A model generated the notes under the pieces. It saw nothing but the letters and a program-made list of their open reading frames with translations, had not been told where the DNA came from and ran no database searches. A stretch of 5,530 nucleotides of DNA from Bacteroidetes bacterium CG2_30_32_10 (GTDB taxonomy: Bacteria > Bacteroidota > Bacteroidia > Bacteroidales > CG2-30-32-10): the NCBI GenBank assembly GCA_001872995.1, contig MNXO01000151.1, forward strand, positions 805-6,334. Reading direction: 5' to 3'. The translations under genes were made by a program, and so were the position numbers. The first letter of the stretch is position 1. Each line of letters opens with the position of its first letter. Shown piece after piece: positions 1-5,463 of the stretch.

Positions 1-817
1 TCCAGGTAATACATTTGAAGGACACACCATTATTCCCGTGATTAAAGATTTTATCAAGAAAAATGATGTGAAAAATTTTACGGTAGTGGCCGATGCTGCT
101 ATGATTAGTACAGAAAATGTAGAACAATTAATTCTAAATAACATAAATTACATTGTGGGAGCACGTCTTGGGAATATTTCCACATCATTACTTGATACCA
201 TTGATAAAAACATTAGCAGGGAGGATGGCAAAAGTATCCGCATAAAAACCAACTACGGTTACCTAATCTGCAGCTATTCATTAGTCAGGTTCCGCAAGGA
301 TAAATACGAAATGGAGAAGCAGATTGAAAAAGCAAAATCGATTATTGCAAACCCATCGAAAAACAAAAAAACAAAATTTACGCTGACTAAAGGTCAGGAA
401 GTAGAGCTCAATGAAGCTCTCATTGAAAAAACTCAGAAACTATTGGGAATTAAAGGATATTACACCAATTTGGAAGCATCAGAAGCCAGCAATGATACAA
501 TAATTGCTCGATACCACGAACTTTATAAGATTGAGCAAAACTTTAGAATATCCAAAAATGATCTTCAAACCAGACCAATATTTCATTATAAGGAACAACC
601 AATAAAGCTGCATATATTGATCTGCTTCATAGCACTTGTTATTTCTAAACATATCGAACTAAAAGCACGAGTGTCAATCAGAAAATTTATTGATGAATCA
701 AAAAAGATTGCTGATGGCGAGATATTGGATCATATCACAAATAAAATATTTACTGTCAAAGCTCAGCCAACGCAAAAAATGAAGGATATAGTTGCTGTTT
801 TAAACGTAACGCACTAA
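1..817 (+). CDS. IS1634-like (IS4 superfamily, DDE) transposase, 3' part
   Basis: The protein would cut and rejoin DNA at the ends of its own insertion sequence, using a DDE (RNase H-like) active site. The frame is open from position 2 (the codons read PGNTFEGHTIIPVIKDF), so the GTG at 38 is an internal codon and the real start is off the left edge. About 271 residues are visible, roughly the C-terminal half of a typical family member. The second catalytic Asp is in VVADAAM (codon 92-94). The catalytic Glu is in YKIEQNFR (codon 533-535), inside a Y-x2-L-x3-E-x6-K pattern that matches the IS4 YREK signature except for Leu in place of Arg. It is followed by RPIFH, typical of IS1634-like enzymes. 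The roughly 146 residues between Asp and Glu fit the beta-strand insertion of this superfamily. The first catalytic Asp lies upstream of the window. I see no frameshift in the visible part. Family assignment is confident, the exact IS name is not. Confidence 0.9.
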   Translation, partial: PGNTFEGHTIIPVIKDFIKKNDVKNFTVVADAAMISTENVEQLILNNINYIVGARLGNISTSLLDTIDKNISREDGKSIRIKTNYGYLICSYSLVRFRKDKYEMEKQIEKAKSIIANPSKNKKTKFTLTKGQEVELNEALIEKTQKLLGIKGYYTNLEASEASNDTIIARYHELYKIEQNFRISKNDLQTRPIFHYKEQPIKLHILICFIALVISKHIELKARVSIRKFIDESKKIADGEILDHITNKIFTVKAQPTQKMKDIVAVLNVTH

Positions 818-850
818 AAGGGACAAGTCAGGAAAATTTTTTGAACCTAC
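1..850 (+). mobile_element. Right part of an IS1634-like insertion sequence (left end outside window)
   Basis: The transposase reading frame enters from the left edge and ends at 817, so the window holds only the right-hand part of an insertion sequence. The right boundary is an estimate: elements of this group usually end within some tens of bases after the transposase stop. I cannot fix the terminal inverted repeat because the left end is absent, and no target-site duplication can be tested. The sequence just after the stop (GGGACAAGTCAGG, 819-831) is locally less AT-rich than what follows and may belong to the element end. Confidence 0.6.
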
Positions 851-979
851 TTTGAAAAATTATTGAAACTAAATTTTGCCATAGATTCAAAGATTTTGAA
901 AAATTAAATCTGTGATAATTAATGGTTATTTATTACCAAAATATGAATTTGCAAAATTATCTTTTTATTTTGTGTCTAT

Positions 980-1054
980 TGAATTTTTATAATAGGCGTA
1001 TAAACTGATTTTATATTTTAGAAAAAGATTAGTATTAATAGGAATAAAAATTCA
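980..1054. repeat. 11-base perfect inverted repeat, 53-base spacing
   Basis: TGAATTTTTAT at 980-990 is the exact reverse complement of ATAAAAATTCA at 1044-1054. The arms are AT-rich, so chance is possible, but 11 perfect pairs about 50 bases apart is more than most of the spacer shows. No gene or transposon terminus could be tied to it. Confidence 0.35.
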
Positions 1055-1063
1055 TTGAATAAA

Positions 1064-1096
1064 CTTAAGCACAGCTTAAGCTGAACGGGGAGCTTA
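1064..1096. repeat. Two overlapping, mutually exclusive hairpins in a GC-richer patch
   Basis: CTTAAGC (1064-1070) pairs perfectly with GCTTAAG (1074-1080) around a three-base loop ACA. TAAGCT (1077-1082) can instead pair with AGCTTA (1091-1096) around GAACGGGG. The arms share 1077-1080, so only one structure can form at a time. No U-run follows, so this is not an obvious intrinsic terminator. Function is unknown; a structured RNA, a protein-binding site or an old insertion end are all possible. Confidence 0.4.
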
Positions 1097-1356
1097 GTGG
1101 GTTTGGAAAGTTCATAGCAATTTATTAATTTTGTTCTCGTATTAAAAGTGAAGTATTTTGTATTTACGCACTAAAATAAGCACCAATTATTCCCAACAAG
1201 GTGAAAAAAGACAGCGGCAATGACAATGGTTTGAGATTAAAAAAAATGACATGAAAGACAAAAGATTTAGTTTTCAAAATGATTATTATATACTGAAAAC
1301 CATAGTTTATCAAAAAAATCCAATTTCTAATAAAATTAAATAAAATTTAAAATTAT

Positions 1357-1364
1357 TATCTTTA
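1357..1364 (+). promoter_or_regulatory. Possible Bacteroidota -7 box for the kinase operon
   Basis: TATCTTTA matches the Bacteroidota -7 consensus TAnnTTTG except for the last base. I see no clear TTTG at the -33 position. It lies only seven bases before the ATG at 1372, so transcription from it would begin at or almost at the start codon, giving a leaderless or near-leaderless message. The placement is plausible but unproven. Confidence 0.4.
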
Positions 1365-1371
1365 CTGGCAC

Positions 1372-2646
1372 ATGAAAGACAACCTAATAAATAAAATAAC
1401 CAATAATAGTTTACTATTTATTGCAGTATTAGCCATACCTCTTAACATAATTGCTTATCTAGCATTAATAAATAGTGTATATCTTCTGCCAAGGCTTATA
1501 CCTCCTTTTTTTGGTCTAATATCTATAATACTTGCCATTTTCAAGTATAAAATTGAAATCAAACCCAAAATTTGGAGTTTTATTTTTCTTTTATTTCTTG
1601 CCGGTTGTTTTCATCTTACGCTTGGATTGATAGACATGGCATCTCTGTGGTTTATCCTTTCAGTAATATATACGATGTTTATTTCAACTAAAAATGAAGC
1701 GTTATATGTTTTTTTAGCAGCATTTGTTATTACAGCTTTTGTTGGGTTTTTAATGATAATAAAAACTACTTTCATTCCAATTGACTATAAATTTGAAGCC
1801 TGTCAATTTGCTTGTGTGGTTATACGAATTTTGAATTTTTTAATGATAGGTTCTTTAATTTATTATATTTTAAGAACTTTCTTTTCAACAATAAGGGCAA
1901 ATGTTAATGAAATGCAGGTTAAAGCCATCGATTTAGAAGCATTAAATGTTGCGATAAAAAAAGAAATGAATGAAAAAAAAGAAATTCAACAAGAATTAAT
2001 TGAAGCTGTGATATTAACCGAAGAAAAAGAACGTAAGAGATTAGCAAATGATTTGCATGATGGGTTAGGTCCAGAGTTGTCTGCGGTTAATCTATATTTT
2101 CAAGCATATATTGATGCAACAGACAATAATAGTAAAAATGAAATTGGTGAGAAACTGCAAAAAATTATAGAATCTGCAATTGCTGATGTTTCAAGAATTT
2201 CTCATAATATCAGCCCGCATATTATAGAGCAATATGGTTTAATATATGCAATAGAGGCATTCATTAGTCAAATAAATATAATAGAAACCACAAGCTTTAA
2301 TTTAAACTTTGAAAAAATTAATCGTTTTGATTTAAAAAAGGAATTAACAATTTATCGTACATTGACCGAATTAATAAACAACACCATTAAACATTCCAAT
2401 GCCATAGTTATATCAATAAGTGTGTCTGCATCAAAAAACTTATTAAAGGTTAATTATAGTGATAATGGAAAGGGGTTTTCTGTTGAAGAAAAACTCAATA
2501 GTAAAAAAGGAATGGGATTAAAAAATATTAAAAACCGAATAGATTCATTAAATGGAACTATTGCATTTGAAAGTAAAGCAAACAATGGAATGAGTGCTGA
2601 AATATTAATTCCATATATAGAAATAAATGAAAATGGGAAAGATTAG
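1372..2646 (+). CDS. Six-pass membrane sensor histidine kinase, HisKA_3 (DesK/NarX) type
   Basis: The protein should autophosphorylate on His and pass the phosphate to the NarL-type regulator encoded directly downstream. Residues about 13-34, 36-57, 67-86, 88-104, 109-130 and 146-169 are hydrophobic and look like six membrane segments with short loops, so there is no extracytoplasmic ligand domain. Sensing is probably within or close to the membrane, as in DesK-like kinases. A charged, Glu/Lys-rich coiled-coil linker spans about 175-220. The HisKA_3 dimerisation motif follows, EEKERKRLANDLHDGLG, with phospho-acceptor His229. The ATPase domain shows the N box (E333, N337, H341 in ELINNTIKH), the G1 box DNGKGF (364-369) and the G2 box GMGL (380-383). 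All catalytic boxes look intact. The usual HDxxxQ/N phosphatase motif reads HDGLGP, with Pro234 in the Gln position. The stop overlaps the regulator by 20 bases, indicating translational coupling. The signal sensed is unknown. Confidence 0.93.
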   Translation: MKDNLINKITNNSLLFIAVLAIPLNIIAYLALINSVYLLPRLIPPFFGLISIILAIFKYKIEIKPKIWSFIFLLFLAGCFHLTLGLIDMASLWFILSVIYTMFISTKNEALYVFLAAFVITAFVGFLMIIKTTFIPIDYKFEACQFACVVIRILNFLMIGSLIYYILRTFFSTIRANVNEMQVKAIDLEALNVAIKKEMNEKKEIQQELIEAVILTEEKERKRLANDLHDGLGPELSAVNLYFQAYIDATDNNSKNEIGEKLQKIIESAIADVSRISHNISPHIIEQYGLIYAIEAFISQINIIETTSFNLNFEKINRFDLKKELTIYRTLTELINNTIKHSNAIVISISVSASKNLLKVNYSDNGKGFSVEEKLNSKKGMGLKNIKNRIDSLNGTIAFESKANNGMSAEILIPYIEINENGKD

Positions 2647-3274
2647 AATTGCGATTATCGATGATCACGATTTATTTCGCGAAGGAATTAAATTGGTATT
2701 AAACCAGATTGATGAATTTGAAGTGGTTTTTGATCATGCTAATGGTTTAAATTTCATTGAATTTTTGAAGAATTCTATACCAGACATCGTACTAATGGAT
2801 ATTAATATGCCAGAAATAGATGGCATAGAAACAACGAAAAAGGCTATTGATCTTTTTCCTGAATTAAAGATTATTGCACTTTCAATGTTTTCTGACACTT
2901 TGCATTATTCACAAATGATAAATGCAGGAGTAAGAGGATTTGTATTGAAAAAAACAAAAAAACATGAGCTTCAACAAGCCATTATTGAAGTATATAACGG
3001 AGGAGTATATTTTAGTCAGGAAATAATTCAAAAACTAGCATTTCAGTCATTAAATTTTTCCAAAAAACTTACTGAGGACATAACTAATCGAGAATTTGAT
3101 ATACTCGATTTAGTGTGTCAAGGGAAGACTTCTCAAGAGATATCAGAAAAGTTATTTATTAGCCCCAAAACTGTTGAGGTTCACCGGACAAATATATTAC
3201 GGAAAGCTGATGTAAGAAACACAGCAGAATTAATTATCTGGGCTGTTAAAAACAATTATTTTTCAATTAAATAG
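2627..3274 (+). CDS. NarL/FixJ-family response regulator (receiver + LuxR-type HTH)
   Basis: This is a DNA-binding transcription regulator activated by phosphorylation, almost certainly the partner of the overlapping upstream kinase. The receiver domain (about 6-125) has the full set of key residues: acidic pair D12-D13, phospho-acceptor D58 in LMDINMPEIDG, switch Ser86 in IIALSMF, and Lys108 in GFVLKK. A short linker leads to a C-terminal LuxR-type helix-turn-helix (about 149-213), with LTNRE-like entry (ITNREFDIL) and recognition region ISPKTVEVHRTNILRKA. The length of 215 residues is normal for the family. Two start codons are possible, ATG at 2627 and ATG at 2633 (Met3); either leaves the receiver complete and overlaps the kinase gene. 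Target genes cannot be read from the sequence. The hydrolase unit beginning at 3410 is a reasonable candidate by position, which is inference. Confidence 0.95.
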   Translation: MKMGKIRIAIIDDHDLFREGIKLVLNQIDEFEVVFDHANGLNFIEFLKNSIPDIVLMDINMPEIDGIETTKKAIDLFPELKIIALSMFSDTLHYSQMINAGVRGFVLKKTKKHELQQAIIEVYNGGVYFSQEIIQKLAFQSLNFSKKLTEDITNREFDILDLVCQGKTSQEISEKLFISPKTVEVHRTNILRKADVRNTAELIIWAVKNNYFSIK

Positions 3275-3296
3275 TTTAATTCCTTTTTCTTACTAA

Positions 3297-3321
3297 GAGT
3301 ATTCTCGTAGTGAGAATATTC
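3297..3321 (+). terminator. Hairpin 22 bases after the regulator stop, possible terminator
   Basis: GAGTATTCTC (3297-3306) pairs with GAGAATATTC (3312-3321), ten pairs including one G-U, around a five-base loop GTAGT. Its position right after the kinase-regulator operon suits a transcription terminator. However, no T-run follows on either strand, so a stabilising 3' hairpin or protein-binding dyad is also possible. A second hairpin, AGTG/CACT plus AATA/TATT with loop TTCG and a two-base bulge (3309-3330), overlaps and would compete with it. Confidence 0.45.
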
Positions 3322-3377
3322 GTATTCACTTATCTTAAATCAAAGTTTACCCTTAACAGTACTCTTTTCTTATACCC

Positions 3378-3385
3378 TAATTTTG
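3378..3385 (+). promoter_or_regulatory. Bacteroidota -7 promoter box upstream of the receiver-hydrolase unit
   Basis: TAATTTTG fits the Bacteroidota consensus TAnnTTTG exactly and lies 24 bases before the ATG at 3410, leaving room for a short leader. A good TTTG -33 box at the usual spacing is not visible; CAAAGTTTA around 3341-3349 is too far upstream. A promoter here, after the 3297-3321 hairpin, supports a separate transcription unit for the genes from 3410 onward. Confidence 0.5.
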
Positions 3386-3406
3386 TAATCTCATTCAAAA
3401 TTTTGT
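3379..3406. repeat. AATTTTGT direct repeat, two helical turns apart, with adjoining palindrome
   Basis: AATTTTGT occurs at 3379-3386 and again at 3399-3406, exactly 20 bases apart, which puts both copies on about the same face of the helix. The second copy overlaps a 10-base perfect palindrome CAAAATTTTG (3396-3405). The pair lies between promoter box and start codon and could be an operator. Low complexity makes chance a real alternative. Confidence 0.3.
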
Positions 3407-3409
3407 GTA

Positions 3410-3778
3410 ATGGATATTGCTATAATAGAAAAAAATAATGTTTACCGCGAAAGTTTAAAAGTAGCATTAAATCAAATTCATGAATTGAATGTGATTATTG
3501 ATACAGATAATTGCCTTTGCTTTAATAGTTATGACAAAAATAAATCTGTTGATTTGATCCTCTTAGATTGTAAAATCGTTTCCGAAAACAATTTCAATTT
3601 TTTAACTAAATTAAAAGAACAAATTGAAGCCGTCAAAATAGTAATTCTGGCCGATTATCCTCAAAAAATAATTTACCATTCATTTTATGAAATGGGGGCA
3701 GATAAAATCATTTTTAAACACACCACTAAAAAAAACTATGAAAACCTTATCAAAGAATTATTTATAAACCAAACTTAA
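3410..3778 (+). CDS. Stand-alone degenerate receiver-domain protein, paralogue of the upstream regulator
   Basis: The 122-residue protein is a single receiver-like domain with no output domain. Its N-terminal part aligns with the upstream regulator without gaps: 17 identities in 36 positions by my hand count (its residues 3-38 with regulator residues 8-43), sharing IAII, RE, LNQI, E, V, D, N, L and F at matching places. The phospho-acceptor Asp53 (LILLDCK) and the conserved Lys103 (IIFKHT) remain. The acidic pair is E7-K8 rather than DD, the Ser/Thr switch position is Ala81 (VILADYP), and the MP-x-x-DG signature after Asp53 is lost. Such changes usually mean weak or no phosphorylation-driven switching. 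It probably acts by protein contact, for example as a phosphate sink, a decoy for the kinase, or a partner or inhibitor of the regulator; this is inference. The next gene starts 12 bases downstream, so the two are probably co-transcribed. The length and clean start and stop argue for a working gene rather than a truncated fragment, though a decayed regulator copy is the main alternative. Confidence 0.85.
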   Translation: MDIAIIEKNNVYRESLKVALNQIHELNVIIDTDNCLCFNSYDKNKSVDLILLDCKIVSENNFNFLTKLKEQIEAVKIVILADYPQKIIYHSFYEMGADKIIFKHTTKKNYENLIKELFINQT

Positions 3779-3790
3779 AATATTAAAATT

Positions 3791-5458
3791 ATGATTATTA
3801 AAAGACTAATAATTTTCGTAACACTCTTAATTTCTGTGGTTACGTTCAGTTTTTCACAAACTTTTGAAAAGCAAGGTGCAGGAGTAACTATCATTGTTCA
3901 TGGTTGGAACCCAGATGGAAGTCAACCTTCATGGATGAATGAAATGGCAAACGCCATAATATCAAGATCTGGTGGTAATGGACAAATTGGAACAATTACC
4001 GTTACAGGTTCTGTTGGTAATCTTACAGCTACTTGTAGTAACTGGAATTTCGATATGGCAAATGCAACATCAGGCGAAATAGTTGTGCTGGTTAATTGGA
4101 CAGCAGTTTCCAATCATTTAACAACAAGTGTTACTGCACAATCAGTTGCAACAGTTGTTGCACCAAAAATCTACCAAAGTCAGAATAGCCAGTTTCCATT
4201 GTCTGAATTACCAATACATCTTATAGGACACAGTCGAGGAGGTGGAATGGTTTTTGAAATAGCCCGTTTACTTGGATTACAAGGAATAGAAGTTGAGCAA
4301 GTTACGTCGCTCGATCCACACCCGCTTACCGAAGCAGATCCTCAACCTGTTATGGGTTCACACACAATTGATACGCCCGTTCAAATTTACGAAAATATCT
4401 TATTTGTTGATAATTATTATCAAAATATTCAATTTCCTACTGGACAATATGTTGCAGGAGCTTTCAATCGACTTTGGACAAGCCTACCCGGAGGTTACCA
4501 CAATGAAACAGGTTATACTTACAATATTCTAGGAACAAATTATAATTTTTCTGACCATCTGAATATTATTTTGATGTATCATGGAACTATCGATTTATCA
4601 ACACCCACAAATAATGGGCAAGCAACTATGACACAAACAGAACGCAATGCATGGTTCAACACTTACGAAACGCAAGGAGAAATAGAAGGTTTTTATTACA
4701 GTTTGGATATAAGAGGTGACCGAAAAAGCACAAATACTCCCGTTTCAGGCGGAGACCAAATTATTGATGGTTATCACAACATCGCAATTTTGGGAGGAAA
4801 CGGAGCAAGACAAGCTCAAAACTGGACAAATGCAGTCTGGCCAAACGTTATAACTCATGATGTATTAATAAACAGTAATGTTTTACAAGCAGGTTTACAA
4901 ACTTTATATTTGGGTGAAGAAATTCAAGTCCGATACAATTATCGAAGTTATACCAATTCAAGCAATATTACGATCTATGCCGATATTGACAGAAATCCTT
5001 ATAACAACAACAATGCTGCTATAATCGGAACTGAAAATTTAAGTTCAACATCATCTGTGATTGTTCAATCGTCAGTAAATTGGGTAGTTACAGGATTAAA
5101 TGTTGGAACAAAATATTATTTTTATACTAAAATAAATGACGGAACTCACCTTAGATATATCTATTCTTCTCACGAATTTAATATAGAACAAGGTGTAGGA
5201 ATCAAAGATATATTAACGAAAGAAATTTCAATTTTCCCAAATCCTACAAACGGTCTTGTTTTTATAAACGCTCAGGTATTTCAAAACCCTGAGAGTTTGA
5301 ATATAGAACTTACCGACCTCAGCGGAAAAATTATTTATCAATCTTTGATTCAAAAAAATCAATTGGAAATTGACTTATCAAGCTGTAATCCAGGAGTGTA
5401 TTTGATAAAAATTCAAACAGATAAAGAAATTTTTTATTCAAAAATCATTAAAAATTAA
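3791..5458 (+). CDS. Secreted alpha/beta hydrolase (lipase/esterase-like) with T9SS C-terminal sorting domain
   Basis: Likely an extracellular or surface-held ester hydrolase; the substrate is not evident. Residues 1-22 form a Sec signal peptide (positive MIIKR, hydrophobic core, probable cleavage SFS|QTF). The alpha/beta-hydrolase domain covers about 30-300. It has an oxyanion-hole-type VHGWNPDG (H37-G38), a nucleophile elbow GHSRGGG with Ser148, and a probable catalytic Asp175 in SLDPHP. The catalytic His is probably in SDHLNIILMYHGTI (His256 or His264). A beta-rich domain follows at about 357-465, with an Asp/Asn-rich loop ADIDRNPYNNNN (about 397-408), resembling an Ig or fibronectin-like accessory module. 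The last 77 residues (about 479-555) are a type A T9SS sorting domain: SIFPNPTNG, LTDLSGKIIY, then PGVYLIKI. T9SS substrates cross the outer membrane and normally lose this tail. The gene follows the degenerate receiver by 12 bases and precedes another exported-protein gene by 5, suggesting an operon. Class of lipase is uncertain. Confidence 0.9.
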   Translation: MIIKRLIIFVTLLISVVTFSFSQTFEKQGAGVTIIVHGWNPDGSQPSWMNEMANAIISRSGGNGQIGTITVTGSVGNLTATCSNWNFDMANATSGEIVVLVNWTAVSNHLTTSVTAQSVATVVAPKIYQSQNSQFPLSELPIHLIGHSRGGGMVFEIARLLGLQGIEVEQVTSLDPHPLTEADPQPVMGSHTIDTPVQIYENILFVDNYYQNIQFPTGQYVAGAFNRLWTSLPGGYHNETGYTYNILGTNYNFSDHLNIILMYHGTIDLSTPTNNGQATMTQTERNAWFNTYETQGEIEGFYYSLDIRGDRKSTNTPVSGGDQIIDGYHNIAILGGNGARQAQNWTNAVWPNVITHDVLINSNVLQAGLQTLYLGEEIQVRYNYRSYTNSSNITIYADIDRNPYNNNNAAIIGTENLSSTSSVIVQSSVNWVVTGLNVGTKYYFYTKINDGTHLRYIYSSHEFNIEQGVGIKDILTKEISIFPNPTNGLVFINAQVFQNPESLNIELTDLSGKIIYQSLIQKNQLEIDLSSCNPGVYLIKIQTDKEIFYSKIIKN

Positions 5459-5463
5459 TCATT

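Larger units (their letters stand above)
818..1371. other. 554-base gene-poor spacer between the IS and the kinase operon
   Basis: I find no convincing gene on either strand. The stretch is strongly AT-rich and crowded with stop codons. It contains a 12-base direct repeat TTTGAAAAATTA (851-862 and 895-906), a palindrome TTCAAA-gat-TTTGAA (886-900), an 11-base inverted repeat (980-990 with 1044-1054), a GC-richer patch with two competing hairpins (1064-1096), a 30-codon ORF of doubtful meaning (1251-1343), and a possible promoter box beside the kinase start. In one frame 1069-1128 reads AQLKLNGELSGFGKFIAIY and then stop. It is closed by a stop just upstream (1066), so it could be a gene remnant, but I do not recognise it. 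The disorder and position next to an IS suggest an eroded insertion neighbourhood, which is inference. Confidence 0.6.

Noticed and set aside
38..40. GTG as the transposase start codon
   Set aside because: The frame stays open to the left edge and the upstream codons (GNTFEGHT) are typical internal transposase sequence, so the true start is outside the window.
851..906. TTTGAAAAATTA direct repeat and TTCAAA/TTTGAA palindrome as the IS right terminus
   Set aside because: Without the left end there is no inverted-repeat match to test, and such AT-rich repeats arise easily by chance.
809..1176. ACGCACTAAAA at the transposase 3' end (809-819) repeated at 1166-1176, hinting at a second IS fragment
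   Set aside because: Similarity does not extend beyond the 11 bases on either side (about 6 of 18 matches upstream), so a second IS copy is not supported.
3922..4113. 63-codon open frame on the minus strand
   Set aside because: It lies wholly inside the hydrolase gene, opposite its hydrolase domain, and has no recognisable protein features, so it is a shadow frame.
4293..4532. 79-codon open frame on the plus strand
   Set aside because: It lies inside the hydrolase gene in another frame, just after the nucleophile region, while the main frame has clear family motifs there.
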